Shown here: positions 12,791 through 24,689 of the stretch, piece after piece
Layout of the letters: the number at the start of each line of letters is the position of its first letter
Position numbering within the stretch: the first letter of the stretch is position 1
Assembly (NCBI GenBank): GCA_023101725.1
Contig: JALJCO010013392.1
Location: 21,800 to 85,799 of the forward strand
Direction: 5' to 3'
DNA length: 64,000 bases
Source: Atherinomorus stipes
Taxonomy: Eukaryota; Chordata; Actinopteri; Atheriniformes; Atherinidae
Position numbers and translations under genes: made by a program
Notes under the pieces: model-generated
Seen by the model: the letters and a program-made list of their open reading frames with translations, nothing else
Database searches by the model: none
What the model was told of the DNA's origin: nothing

Positions 12791-13020
12791 GAGATGTCCC
12801 GATCAGGTTTTTTTTGCCCCCGATTCTGAGTCCGAGTCATTAGATTTTGAGGATCAGCCGATACCGAGTCCCGATTCGATACTTCTATAATAAAATGAAA
12901 ATTGAACAGAAAAAGACAGATACAGTGTTTCCTACAGCATGCTGTAGGAAACACTGGTGATACCACTGGTCGGAGAGGGGAGAGGGGAGAGGGGGGAGGG
13001 GGGGTCATGAACACACTAGC
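12791..13020. repeat. hAT-like repeat fragment
   Basis: Starts AGATGTCCCGATCAGGTTTT with further CCGATTCTGAGTCCGAGTCA and GCCGATACCGAGTCCCGATT motifs, a pattern typical of the ends of teleost hAT elements. The opposite terminus is not found; the fragment is interrupted by a 34-bp palindrome (12923-12956) and a GGGGAGA-rich stretch. Confidence 0.5.
12923..12956. repeat. Perfect 34-bp palindrome (abutted transposon ends)
   Basis: Reads CAGTGTTTCCTACAG, CATG, then the exact reverse complement CTGTAGGAAACACTG. CAGTGTTTCC-type ends are common hAT termini in fish, so this may be two ends joined after loss of the interior. No flanking duplication was established. Confidence 0.8.
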
Positions 13021-13692
13021 CGAATCTGATTCTGAATCCTTTTTAATTTACATCATAGCTTGAAGGTGGAATTGGGGAGTCAGGAGGTGTCACATTTGTT
13101 ATATTTTTTCCTTTTATTTATTCTTATTTCAATTTATTGTTACACCACCTCTAATCATTTACATTCTTTCAATCAGATTTTTAAAACACAATATTTAGCA
13201 TACATTTCTACACAGACTAACACAATTATTGAGGAATTGATCATTTGTGAATGTATGTGGGCTAAATCACAAAGGAAACTATTTGGTTATTTCTCCATTT
13301 CTCTAAATTATGGGACCGTTTGGTTCTTTATCTGCTGGACAGCAAATAAAACCAACACCGCAGATTTTAAATAAACTGTGAAACAACAGATAATATGATA
13401 TAATGGGTGCTTCAATTTTATCCACTAAGTAAAGGCAAACAAAGTTTAACCAGCATTCTTTACGTTTTTTTTTCCCTGTCACTCCAAGCTTGTCAGGCCA
13501 GACAACAGCAGCCCTGTCAAACCTGCACTGGTGCACACGCTGCACCCGTAACGTTAAACCAGCACACATTGTCGGGTTGCATCGATAAGTATGAACAGTG
13601 TGTTGCATATTATGATGAGTTTATTATTGTATGCTTTGACAAATGGATCAAACTTTCTGAACTTTGCTCAGTTCAGCGCTACTTCACTTTAA
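13021..13692. other. Non-coding DNA, nothing recognised
   Basis: Two overlapping open frames of about 100 codons on opposite strands (13060-13374 and 13303-13608) have no domain resemblance and no exon signals. The stretch ends at the TTAA (13689-13692) flanking the next MITE. Confidence 0.45.
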
Positions 13693-14587
13693 AATAGTTC
13701 ACCCACAGAATGAACTAACTTTATTTTCCACTTACCCTCATGGTGAGGAAGACTCTGGACCACTTTTTTTAATATGTCAAATGCAGCCGGAGATCAGGAC
13801 GACTTCTCGTTTCCCCCCAACTTTCATATAATGGAGTTCACCTAAGTCCCAGTCAAAAAGATCCATGAAAGTCCACAAAAACTTGTCAATATTCCTCCAT
13901 ACTGCTCGTCCAATGTAATCCAAGTGTCCTGAGGAAGGTAGCAACCATAATTTACTCGAAACGACATCATTTAGTATATTTTTAGAGCCTAAACAAAACT
14001 ATATCGCATGATGAACTCCGATGCACGTTCACGAAACTATGGAAGCCACAGCAAACGAGATTGCGCGTTCTCTTTTTCTTTCTTTTAAATCAATATCCAA
14101 CCCTCCTGTGTTTGTCCCGGTTTGTCTAGAGCTATAGCGCTCCTACCAAAATGTAAACAGTGAATTTCTTCTTCTTCGCTTGCATTATCGGCAAAGTAGG
14201 CTTTGAACGCCGAGGCTTCCGTAGTTTCGTGAGCGCGCATGTGCGCTACATTTACTACATTTACGCATCGCGTGAACAAAACTCCTTTTTAGGCTCTAAA
14301 AATATAGTAAATTACGTCGTTTCAAGTAAATTCTGGACGCTACCCACTCAGGACACTTGAATTACATGGGACGAGCAGTATGGAAGAATATTGACAATTT
14401 TTTGTGGACTTTTATGGACCTTTTTGGCTGGGACCCTGGCAAACTCCATTGTATGAAAGTTGGGGGGAAACGAGAAGTCGTCCTGATCGCCGGCTGCATT
14501 TGACATTGAAAAAGTGGTCCAGAGTCTTGCTCACCATGAGGGTAAGTGGAAAATAAAGTTAAATCATTCCGTGGGTGAACTATTCCT
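13693..14587. mobile_element. TTAA-type MITE, family 1, copy B (complete, 895 bp)
   Basis: TTAA flanks both sides (13689-13692 and 14588-14591). The left end reads AATAGTTCACCCACAGAATG and the right end CCGTGGGTGAACTATTCCT, inverted to each other. The arms stay complementary for about 300 bases (for example GAGGAAGACTCTGGACCAC at the left against GTGGTCCAGAGTCTTGCTC at the right), with a unique centre near 14000-14290. A TTAA target suggests piggyBac or Kolobok mobilisation (inference). It holds no transposase; apparent open frames are repeat artefacts. Confidence 0.85.
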
Positions 14588-14591
14588 TTAA

Positions 14592-17500
14592 CGTCTGGAT
14601 TAACAGCTGCTGCTGCGTTACATGTACTGCCCGTGATGCTGCATCATACAGCTCTGAGCAGTGTGCGGACTCCAGCGGCTCATATGAGGTAGATTCAAAC
14701 CGAATGCTGTTTCCTAAGTCATGAGTAAAAACTCCCACACACATCACATATTTGCATGTGAGTGTTGATGAGTCACCGTGCGCATGATGCATTTATTTGA
14801 CTGGATCTAAAAAAAAAAAAAAAAAATCATTTGTGCCTAAACTTGATTTGCAAGCCACAAACCAGTTCAATCTTTATTATGTCAGATTTCCGTCACTTTA
14901 AGTAAAACACCTGGTCAGTTCAGACGGGTGACTGATGAGTACTTGTCTTGATATTTTGGAACGAGCAGCCACATCTTCAAAATGAAGCCAACACAATGGT
15001 AAATGGCCATAAGTGCAATAGCACCAGGTGTAATGGTCGCTGCCTTTAAAAAGATGTCTCCCCAGGAGACTTGTGTAATAGAAGCTGCTGGAGACACTTA
15101 ATGAACTTTAGTTTGGTATGACAGGTTCTTTGGTTGACTGGAGGAACAGACCTTTTGGTATTATATCACTGCCTCTCCTGCAGTTCTTACTGAGCAGCTG
15201 GAGGAAGCTTGAACTTGAATCGGACAGTCTGAGAAAATATGGGAACAAGAAGAGCAACTTTCAAGATAGTTTCATCATGAACATAATGTTTTACAGGACT
15301 AAAATCCTGCAGAATTTGACACAGTTCTTCCTTTCACTGTGGAATATAACAGTGTGTAACTTGATGTGCAGCCTTTGTCACTGCTTCTGCAATTGCCTTT
15401 CACTTTCACTGGAGATGTGTTCCCGTAACTCATTTTTGGCACCTGCCAGGAAGTGATGCATAACACAGCTTCCAATTAGTATGGAGCTGAACATATTTTA
15501 CGTTTCCTACCTTACACAGCTGAAGTTCTACACAGACATTATTGAGGAAGGAAATGTGTCTTACTCGTATATATGTAAACATATTTGACTTAAAAAGTTT
15601 AGGAAAGTAAAAATGTTAGTTCTGCTTGTGGATGTTGTAATGACGATGATCAAAGTCACTGAGGTTGTTGGAATGTATCCAGTGATGACCAAACCTGACT
15701 ACCTGTTGGTAAGATTTGTTCCTCTTTTCCAGTTACAGTATAGTTTTGCTGTAGGTGGAAGTTCTCATGTTTTAAAAACATGAGAACTGCACACATATAA
15801 TCTAAAACTTGCATAGGTACAAAGGAACTAGCTTGCCATCTTAAAACTTCCTCATGCAACGTGTTTGAACTGTCAGACAGTTTAATCGGTCAGAGCCTCA
15901 ATTCCACCATTGTCTGCAATCATCTATATGTCTGCCACAGACCTTCAGGAACTGTTTCAGTATGCACATCCTCAGAAATATACCATAATTCAGAAGTAGT
16001 ACCAAATACACCATGTCTAATGTTGAAACATGAGCCAGCCTAGTTTTCTAAGAGTTCTTCATTCAGATACTGGGAGCTGCTAACAGCATGTAGAAGTTAA
16101 ATCAATAAAAGTTGAATGCAATCTGTTACATGTATAGACTAAATAATATATAGTTTATATTTTATGGTTGTAAATGAATGTTTGCAAAGAATTTTGAGTT
16201 CATATTTTGAAATCATACTTTGTTGCCCTGAGGAAAAAATGTGCCAAACAAAAATTATGTGAATGTGTCAAAAAATATTCGCATGAGTGTAAAAGAAGAT
16301 TTGTATTTGTGCTTTTGCAAACATCTGTTCAGAGATGTAAAGCGAGGCAGATTTTTGTCCCTGTCTATACACTTCTACATTGTTGGACGAACTGCCCAAT
16401 CAGAGAGCAGATGTCTTCCTGTCGTGATGATGGTGTGATTACTTGATTATACTGGATCATACTTAGAAATGGTAAACATAAAATAGTTCTCATCATGAAC
16501 AAATGTAAATTTGTTTTTAAACTTTTATCCATAAATGCCATGACTTTTTTTTGTTACACTTAGTAATTACGTTCTATTTGATGAATGTAATGTAAATTTT
16601 TTTTCTTTAGATAGATGTCATTAACTCACTCACCTTTTGAAACTGTAAAACATGTAAAAAGAATTTTTAAAAAGCTTCAAAGTGAATGTGATGACCAATA
16701 TTTCCCAGTCCAAATCTGTGGAGCAGAAGGTGCTGCAGAATCTCCCTCTGAAAAACCGGCACTACCCACCTTCTGCTGGTTATTAATTTTGCCTTTTCAG
16801 AGACAAAAAATGCATTAATAAGCTGTTCATAATAAGACTAAAATAAATAAATGCATGGAGCACCATTTGGGTGTTTACTCTGTGAACTGACGGTTAGCAT
16901 TACTGCTATTGGGCAAGGATTTAACCAGCTTGTTTTTGTGGGTGTAACCAAGTTTAAAAACCCTGTTTAAACAAAAGGCAAGGAAAGAATCAAAAGGTAA
17001 CCTGAAAAAGTCACATGGCCTCAGGCCAAGGATTAAAATATCCATATCCAATGCTGTACACTCTGTAAAACTGAGCTTCTTGAAAGAGTGTCAAAAAGAA
17101 ACATTACTTAAAATAAATACAAGAAAGCATGCTTGAATTTAATTTATAAAATAAGTTTTGAAGAAATCATTTAGATGTCTCAGAATTGCAAAAAGCTCTT
17201 CATTCTGGCTCATTCCAAAGCCAAATTTATTAAACCAGATAGAAAAGGTGGGCACAATAAAGGAAAAATCTATTTAACTTTGCATCATTCACTTTGAAAA
17301 TTTAAACATTTTTTTAAAGCATCGACCTTAGAGGAGGATGCTCTCTCCAAGCGGCTTTTGTTACTTGTATTGTTTAAGCAGGTTTCAAGCCATCTTACAA
17401 CTCAGTAAATGGATTAGATTTGACAATATAGATTAAGTTACTGCAAAGTGGTGTGCTATACACACATTTTTACATCTCAAAGTTGAAATGGCTGAAACAT

Positions 17501-18253
17501 GCTGTTGTCTTCCTTACTACATTTGGATTATCTTCTTGACAAACTGTTTTTTTTCTTCCTACTGTGCAACACTTCCTAGAATACCCCCTTTTTTGCCAAC
17601 AGTGTTTATCTTCTCAACACTTTTTATTTATTTATTATTTGATGTGATCAGTAACACCCTGGGACCATGACTCATTGGTACTCATCTTACCATCCTGTTA
17701 TTAGCTGCAATTTCCTCTTTCCCCAAGGAAAGATTACATGCCCACACCTTCTGTAGCTGTGATGTCACTCTATTTTTAATGTATAAAATTTAGATTTTAG
17801 GAATTTGACATCTTAAAGCCAGAGCAAAGATATTGCTTTATCATCTCCAAAGATCTTTGCCCTCCATACAACAATTTAAAATGGATTTACTATAAAAAAA
17901 AAAAGAATACAAACTGAAGTAACTCTTCAAATCTCAGTTTCTAGTTTTTGTTTTGCATCGAGTCAATCGTTGCTGTAGCTCAAATCGTGTAATTGTGATA
18001 AATTATACCCGTTCACTTCTGTGTTTGACTCAGTCTGCATTTCTAGGCTGCCTAAAGGCTTTTAGAGTTGCATCATGTACTTCCAACAATTGAAGCTAAA
18101 AATACTAGTCACTGGATGCAACTTTGATCTTTTGGAGTCAGTCTGTATTGACAGCTGGAGCAGTGAGTTGAAACAAGTGAAATAACAGTTTTCTAAAAGG
18201 CTGCAGTTACAGTAAAAGATGCAAGATAAAAGAAATTATGTGAATGATGTTAA
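14592..18253. other. Intronic or intergenic DNA, nothing recognised
   Basis: AT-rich. Open frames such as 15118-15456 (112 codons) and 16207-16446 lack any recognisable domain. No repeat with defined ends seen. Confidence 0.5.
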
Positions 18254-18740
18254 AGGTAGCGTTTGGAGTTCCTCCCTGTTTCTGTTTGTAAACAACAGTA
18301 TTCAAACTGAACCCTCCTCCCCCTCGGGCTAATGGCCGCATTGTTCTTCAGCTTGTTTAGCTTCAAGCCTCTCCTTCAAAGCTCGGAAGCGGGTAAAAGC
18401 CAAACTGATATTAACCCTGGTTTTCCACCGTACACTATCTTGAAGCTCATACCTCAGAGTAATTCCTTTTCTCCACTGCGTCCGCCATTTTTATTTTTTC
18501 TTTTATTCCTCCCTGAGAGTTTGAGTGACTGGTGTCTGCTCCAATCAAATGCTATTCCCACACAGTGTCATGCCCTTGGCTCTGTCATTGGCTGGCGATA
18601 TAAACAGAAATCTCCACCCAGAAACATCCTAACCAGACGAAGCAAAGGGATAAAGCAAATTACAGACAGGGGAGACAGGGGGAGAGGGAGTTGCATTCAA
18701 ACTCACCACCCCATGAGAGTAGAAGGTCAAAAGCGGACTT
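18254..18740. mobile_element. TTAA-type MITE, family 2, copy 1 (right end lost)
   Basis: TTAA at 18250-18253 is followed by AGGTAGCGTTTGGAGTTCCT, matching the left end of the complete copy at 58872-59407. Shared inner motifs: GGCTAATGGCCGC, GGGTAAAAGCCAAAC, TCATTGGCTGGCGATATAAA, AGAAATCTCCACCCAGAAAC and GGGAGTTGCATTCAAAC. Similarity fades after about 18735, so the right terminus is missing. The 158-codon open frame across it (18332-18808) is repeat-derived, with no sign of being a gene. Confidence 0.75.
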
Positions 18741-19022
18741 GTTTTCAAATCCTTTATGAACACATTTCTTTCAAGAAGAAACAACGCTTGTGGAAGATCT
18801 TGGTGTAGTGGCAACTCCAGCGACTGTTTGTTTATTTCAAATTACCCACTTGACACATAGCATTGGCTTGTGGGGGTGTAAGAAGAGCAGGTAGAAAAGT
18901 CACTGTTATTCTGGAAGAACATCAGCAGTCTATTTAGAGTCATGTGACTACGGTGCAGCTGCTGCTACTACATACTGACTCACTTTGAAGCTAGTTAAAA
19001 TATGTCTGGTTTTAAGTTTGGA
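18741..19022. other. Short non-coding spacer
   Basis: Nothing recognised between the MITE remnant and the homopolymer-rich tract. Confidence 0.5.
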
Positions 19023-19121
19023 TGGGAGTGGGGGTTTAAATGGGGGTTAGGGGGAGGGGGGGGGAATAAAAAAAAAAAAAAAAAGGGAAATTAAAAATAA
19101 AAAAAAAGATAAAAAATTTAT

Positions 19122-19189
<68 letters not shown>

Positions 19190-19425
19190 AAAAAAGAAGA
19201 ATAAAAAAAAAAAAAAAAGGGAAAAAGAGGTGTGTGTGTTTGGGTGGGGAGTGGAAGGTAAAAAAATATATTGTTTTTTTAAGGGGGGGGGGGGTTAGGG
19301 GGGGGGGAGGGGGAAAATCTTAAAACAAAAAAAGGAAATGGATAATTTAAAAGAGAAAAAAAAAAAAAAAAAAGAGGGAAGATTTTTCTCCTATAATAAT
19401 AAAAAAAAAAAAAAAAGAGATGTGC
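19023..19425. repeat. Poly-A/poly-G tract without cytosine, suspected assembly error
   Basis: Runs of A (up to about 35) and G (up to 12). There is no C from about 19021 to 19310. No repeating unit and no transposon ends. It resembles the tracts at 11815 and 41161. Confidence 0.7.
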
Positions 19426-19685
19426 TGTCTCTTAGGTTTTACCGAGGTGTGGATATTATGTGAAAAAATCATATAAAATATCGGGGGTGGTTCTTAAGTT
19501 ACCAAGTTGTCAAAAACATTATAATTAGCCACATGTTGGCTAATACATGCTAGTATCTGATATATGGCAGCATTGCTGATGTCCAATGTGCCTTTGAAAC
19601 CTAATTGCTATGATGAAGTGAAGTGGAACTCTACATGTGATTCAAGTCAGTGTCGAGTCCCCAGGTTCCACTGCCATATGTCTTA

Positions 19686-20115
19686 GGGGCCATCCACACG
19701 GCGCTGAATTACAGCAAAACTGTCAAAAAATTTAAGAAATCTCCTCTATCATCCTCACAACACCAGGGATTAGCCTCCTGAAACCAGTCATCTCTGAAAC
19801 CGGGTTCCAAGATGGAAAGGTTTCAAAGTGGAAAGTTTATTGAAAAATCATTCACAACAGGAATGGTTTCAACTGTGTAGAAAACTTTACTGTTTGCCTC
19901 ATAAATCCTCCGCCAGCTCTACCTTTCTGCTCTTCCTTTGTTGATTTCCAGTGACACGCGGTGAGTCTTTGTTTGCGCATGCGCTGTGTCTTGTTAGGTT
20001 TGGAGTGTTACACTTTAATCATCATAGCGCCACCCACAGCCTTGGATGATGTGCTCCAGCAGTTTCATGGGGATCGTGAAACCTAAACCGGCTTCAGCTC
20101 CGTGTGGACTAGGCC
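19686..20115. mobile_element. MITE with CCACACGG-type inverted ends, about 430 bp
   Basis: Left end GGGGCCATCCACACGGCGCT and right end AGCTCCGTGTGGACTAGGCC are imperfect inverted repeats. Flanks CTTAGGGG and CTTCGAGG match at 6 of 8 positions, weakly suggesting an 8-bp hAT-type duplication. The interior has no transposase; it includes GCGCATGCGC and AAACCGGCTTCAGC. Confidence 0.6.
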
Positions 20116-22918
20116 TTCGAGGCAACCCTACTTTAAAACACCTGAATTAAATAAATGGCTTGTAGGCTTGCAAAGAACTTGATGGGGAAGTTCATTCATG
20201 TGATCAGGTATGTTGGAGTAGGAACACATCAGAGACATGTAGAGCAGTGGGTCCTGAGGACTGGAGTTGAGAAACACTGATTTAAATGAATATTTCATAC
20301 CAGATGCATCATTCTTTGCTACTATCTACTGCTTTTCTTTACTACCACTGCTCATCGTATGATCAACAACATTCAAATTACACTCTTTTACACAAAGCTA
20401 CCCATTTTTAAGGGAATTTTTGCTTTTAAAAAAGCAGCTCACAGTATGATTGTTTTCAAGCCTAAGATGTGCAGTATAGTGTTTTTGTTCATGTGAAAAA
20501 TTTAATCTGGTTATTACTTAGCAAGGTCGTGAATTGTTTATCATCCACTCATCTTTAAGTTTAGATTACGTTGAGTGTGAGTGAAGGAGTTGCAGCTCAG
20601 AGAGAGGTGACCTTTAGTATGTGGAGTCAGAGTGACAAGTATTTGTTGATAATGAGAAATTCCCTTCTATTTTAAGGCTGTGTGCTTTGAAGTGTTGTCA
20701 GCCAGTGCACGTTTCTCTCTTTCATATTCAATCACCATTTTATATGCAGTGTATTTAGAAAATTGTCTGATTTCCAAGAAGAAAGAAGAGTTGCAGTTAC
20801 TTGTTTGACTAGATAACTGCTTACCTGGCGGTTTGATTCATCATGCTGTAAAGATGGCTTACATGAAGTACTGTATGCTCTTTCTTCAAAGAAGATCTAT
20901 TGATCCACGTTTGTTGTGTTTTTGTTGGTCAGGAAAACACAAGGGGGGTTAAAGTGGTCTTTTCCACATATCTGTGGAAAGTTCAGACCAAGTGCCACCT
21001 AAAGCACTTCAGCCCTTTGTGAATACTGGTGAATACTGTTGTTGGCTGTCGATATTTAGTGGGCAGACTCCAGTTCAGAGGGCCCCTCTCTGTCTCCTCC
21101 CTCAGGCTATTTATGGTGCTCTTCTCTTTGCACTATGTTGCTATAAGGCCCTCACTCTCAAATGCTCTAACATCCCATTTTATTCTTCTAACATTTGTCA
21201 AGCAGTGCCCAAAAATATCTGTTTAAGTGCAAGATGGAGAATATATTTAGCAAATTATAAACACTGGAATTAATCATGAACAAAGATGGTTGTCAAACTG
21301 ATGTACAGGAAAGATAGGAAATAAAGCAGACCAAATAAAAGAGAAAGTACATGCAGATAACTAAACGTACCCTCCCAGCTCTTGGTAGCAAAACTTCTTT
21401 TGTACTCACAATAACCTTCTTGTTGGAAAAACATCAGTGATCCTGCTTTGTTTATGTAACTAAGGATTCCTTTTTTGTATATTTTTAGACCAATTGTGGG
21501 ACATTTGTTTATATAAAATCTCCAGCAGTATTCCAGGCTGATAGATTTTTCATTGTGGTTGGAAAGCTGGTGTTTCTTTCCTCCCCTCTTGCATCAAACC
21601 CAACGGTGGAATTCAAGAAGACCATGAGAGATGAGTGAAAATAGCACTGGTCCCCGAGAAATTTAAGGCATTTGTCAGTCAGGAAGATCTTGAGTTAAGT
21701 TTAATTTCTTCAGAAAAATCCCTGTTTAAGTGGGAATGTTTTAATGTTAAACCAAAACGCCACATTTGGCTGACCCCTAACATAAATTCAACATTTTAGT
21801 GCAACACCCCCACCCCTTTTTTTAAAATAAGTTTCTGTGGTTGGTTGTATGTTCACTGTTTTATTAACTTTGCCATGCAGTAGTTTAACTTTGGCTAAAG
21901 ACCTGGTGTGACCTCTGGAGTTAACTCTTACTGCTATGCTCTTATCAGCTATCTCTTGCATACAGCTGTCAATGAGTCTGTGCCGGCATTGTAATCTTAT
22001 GTCCTGTTAGTGTTACTTTGCAGCAGGTTTATAAGTGCAGGGACACAAAATAGCTGTACTTTCCTCAAACTCTGCTCCTAGAAATAATGTTGCATTTTTA
22101 TGACAGGACGCATGGAAGATCAAACAAAGGTAAATTTGCAGGACATTTGACATACAGTGTTTGATATGAAACGTTTGCCAACTGGAATTGAAGTTTTCCA
22201 TTTTAAAAAAAAAAAGGTCAGACGGTACCAGTCAGTGCAGCTTCACTAGTTGTGCTCTTGGCGGTAGACAGAGGTGAAGGTTAACTTGACCCTGAGGAAC
22301 ATTTGCAATTCAAAATGCTGATACTCTTATCCTATGAGCTGCTCTAGAGTGGTATGTTCATAATTCTTCATGGACTTCAGAAAGAAAGATTGTTACATGG
22401 ATCTGTATGCTTCTGTGACAAAGATTATTTCTTTATTTTGTACATAGTTGTGTTGCTTTGCTGAATCAGTCAGCAAATAAGGGTTCATTTAAGTAACCTT
22501 GAACATGTAGGAACAAAAAAAAAAATCAAAACAAATAACAGGATAGACCTTGAACTTTAAATGGCATCAACACTAGCTCATTTGACATTTTCATTTACCT
22601 ATTTATTTAATTCTAACATAATAGTTAATTTTGTATGAACAGAGTGATTACAGCTTTGAACCTAGGTGAGGCATTATTCTGTCCTAATACTCTAACTTAT
22701 TTAAACAGGACAAATCTGAAAATGAAAAGGCTTTTAAGTAAGGCTATTATTAAAGGCGATAATTCAATAACGATATATGTTGATCAATAGACTTGTCTGT
22801 AAAAGGAAGAAAAGGGGTCGATAAAAAGTTTGAAATAAAAAACAATTTCCCTTTCTTTTTCATCTCAGCCTATCAAGTAGCTTAATACTACAGTCTACTT
22901 CCTCCGAACTAATCGCAA
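20116..22918. other. Intronic or intergenic DNA, nothing firmly recognised
   Basis: A fragment near 20250-20280 (CCTGAGGACTGGAGTTGAGA then AACACTG) resembles the end of a common fish repeat. Overlapping open frames at 20974-21273 have no domain resemblance. Confidence 0.45.
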
Positions 22919-22963
22919 ATGCAGACCCAGGCACGCTCTGTCACTAAGTTCCGTCCCTCTCAA

Positions 22964-23112
22964 ACCACAACAGAGAGGATGTGTGTTATAGATGTTGCAG
23001 CAAGGAGAAGCGAAAGAAATTGCCTGAAAAAAAGTTGCGTTTCCCTCGACATTGACTCAGTTGTGGTGGACACCACGACTGAGAGCATATGTCTTGTAGA
23101 TGTTGCAGCAAA
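22964..23112. repeat. Imperfect direct duplication with 108-bp spacing
   Basis: About 42 bases from 22964 recur from 23072: ACCAC.AC.GAGAG then a shared TAGATGTTGCAGCAA. The offset is 108 bases, a multiple of three, so both units read in one frame (TTTERMCVIDVAAR and TTTESICLVDVAAK) within a 94-codon open frame at 22919-23203. No protein family recognised. Confidence 0.65.
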
Positions 23113-23656
23113 AGGTGGGCCACCACAACTATACTGTATGCGCCACGCCTTCAAATTACCAAGAATTAAATTGTTTCACGTGGACAACGTCAACATTTCT
23201 TAAATTAAGCTGCATTACCGCTTCCTGAAGTGTAGCATCAGTACGCTACTTGGCTGTCATCTGCTCTGCACGTGAACTTGGCATGCATTGCGGTGACGGG
23301 GGCAGAGATGGGGCAGCAAAGTAAACTTTAAGCACATCAAATAGGTAGCTGCTGTTTAGTTAGCTTAGATTTTGCAAATTGAATAGACATTTCAATAAAT
23401 ATATTGAACAAGGTTCTAAGTACACTGCGTCTTTCAGGGGAGCCACTCCTTTAGGTCTGTACTGAGACTTCACTAGTTATGTGTATGCACATATTGCATG
23501 GTAGTGTAGTCAAAAATATGGTTCCTACCAAAAACATTCTGCTACTTTCAACTGATACAATCGAGAAAATAACACAAACAACTACTGATGCCATAGAGAA
23601 AAAGTTTCTGATCATTTTCAAGCCTTAGATTTTTATCCGCTGTCCAGGCTGATACA

Positions 23657-23743
23657 TACATACATACACATATATATCACATATATATATATATATATAT
23701 ATATGTATATGTATCTGTGTGTGTGTGTGTATGTGTATGTATG

Positions 23744-23804
<61 letters not shown>

Positions 23805-23826
23805 ATTTGTATATACACACACAGAG
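23657..23826. repeat. Compound (TA)n/(TG)n/(TATG)n microsatellite
   Basis: Blocks of TACA, TA, TG, TATG, a second longer TA run and TG, ending in ACACACAGAGAGAG. It accounts for the tyrosine/isoleucine/threonine/histidine-rich open frames on both strands. The Tc1-like MITE starts at its right edge. Confidence 0.95.
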
Positions 23827-23828
23827 AG

Positions 23829-24352
23829 AGTCATCCTTGAAATTATTCATACCCTCCAATTACAGAAAAGGCTAAATACACTATTAATTCAACAAGAAAC
23901 TAATGATAACTTAAAATTTACAAAAATTGTAATTTAGTGAAATAAAACATTGCTTTTGAATTTTTAGTTGAAAATAATCATTAAACTTGCAAACAAACAA
24001 TAATCTCAGACACATTAGAGCACCTTTCCAATGAACAGTGGACCAACACAGTTGTCAACAGGTGTAAAGTCTTTTTGAACATTGGAGAAAACACCTGATT
24101 GCAGTGATTGTCTCAAAGTGTTGCTTAATAAAATTTTAGCTTTGGAGCCCCATCATGCTTGTTCATTTGTTTTAATTTTGTATTTTTGTTTTTAATAGTT
24201 CTGTTAAACCATGTTTCAAAGTCAATCTCATGATTTTCATAGAATTTTTATCTTTTTTATTACTTTTGTCAATTTCATCTTATTTCACTTACAGCTGATT
24301 TTTTTTTTTTTTCCCTACTTTCATTGGAGGGTATGAATAATTTTGAGGATGT
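23829..24352. mobile_element. Tc1/mariner-like MITE, copy 2
   Basis: Same family as 5908-6437: left end TCATCCTTGAAATTATTCAT, right end GTATGAATAATTTTGAGGAT, and shared inner motifs GCACCTTTCC, TTGCAGTGATTGTCTCAAAG and GGAGCCCCATCATGC. It lies directly against the TA-rich microsatellite, as expected of an element that inserts at TA. Confidence 0.75.
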
Positions 24353-24689
24353 GTTGTTATGCTGTCCACAAAAGACAATATTTTGGTGTTTTGGGGGGCC
24401 AAAAATCACAAAGTTTAGGGCCAAGTGAAAAAATACTGTCTTTCTGCTGGTGTTTTTCTCTTCAGAATGTAATTATGTAATAAACATAGAAACACCAGAC
24501 ATAAAGGAAAAAAAAGAAGTCTGTGTTTATGCAGAACTGATGAGAACTTCCAGTTCCTGCTTCCCATCATGCACTGAGCTTCTCATGCCTCACCACCAAG
24601 ATGAAAATGGGATTTATTTTCATTTACATTTATGTTTCTGCATTTTCTTCTTCCCCAAACCATCAAAGCATCAGTCAGAACATGAACCT

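Noticed and set aside
15118..15456. 112-codon open frame with a hydrophobic, cysteine-rich C-terminus
   Set aside because: Looks like a short membrane protein at first, but there is no exon context, no recognisable family and the length is expected by chance in 64 kb.
18332..18808. 158-codon plus-strand open frame
   Set aside because: It runs through the TTAA-type MITE family 2; the sister copy at 58.9 kb has the same DNA broken into several frames, and no domain is recognisable.
23625..23937. Several tyrosine/isoleucine/threonine/histidine repeat open frames
   Set aside because: They arise from the TA/TG microsatellite on both strands.
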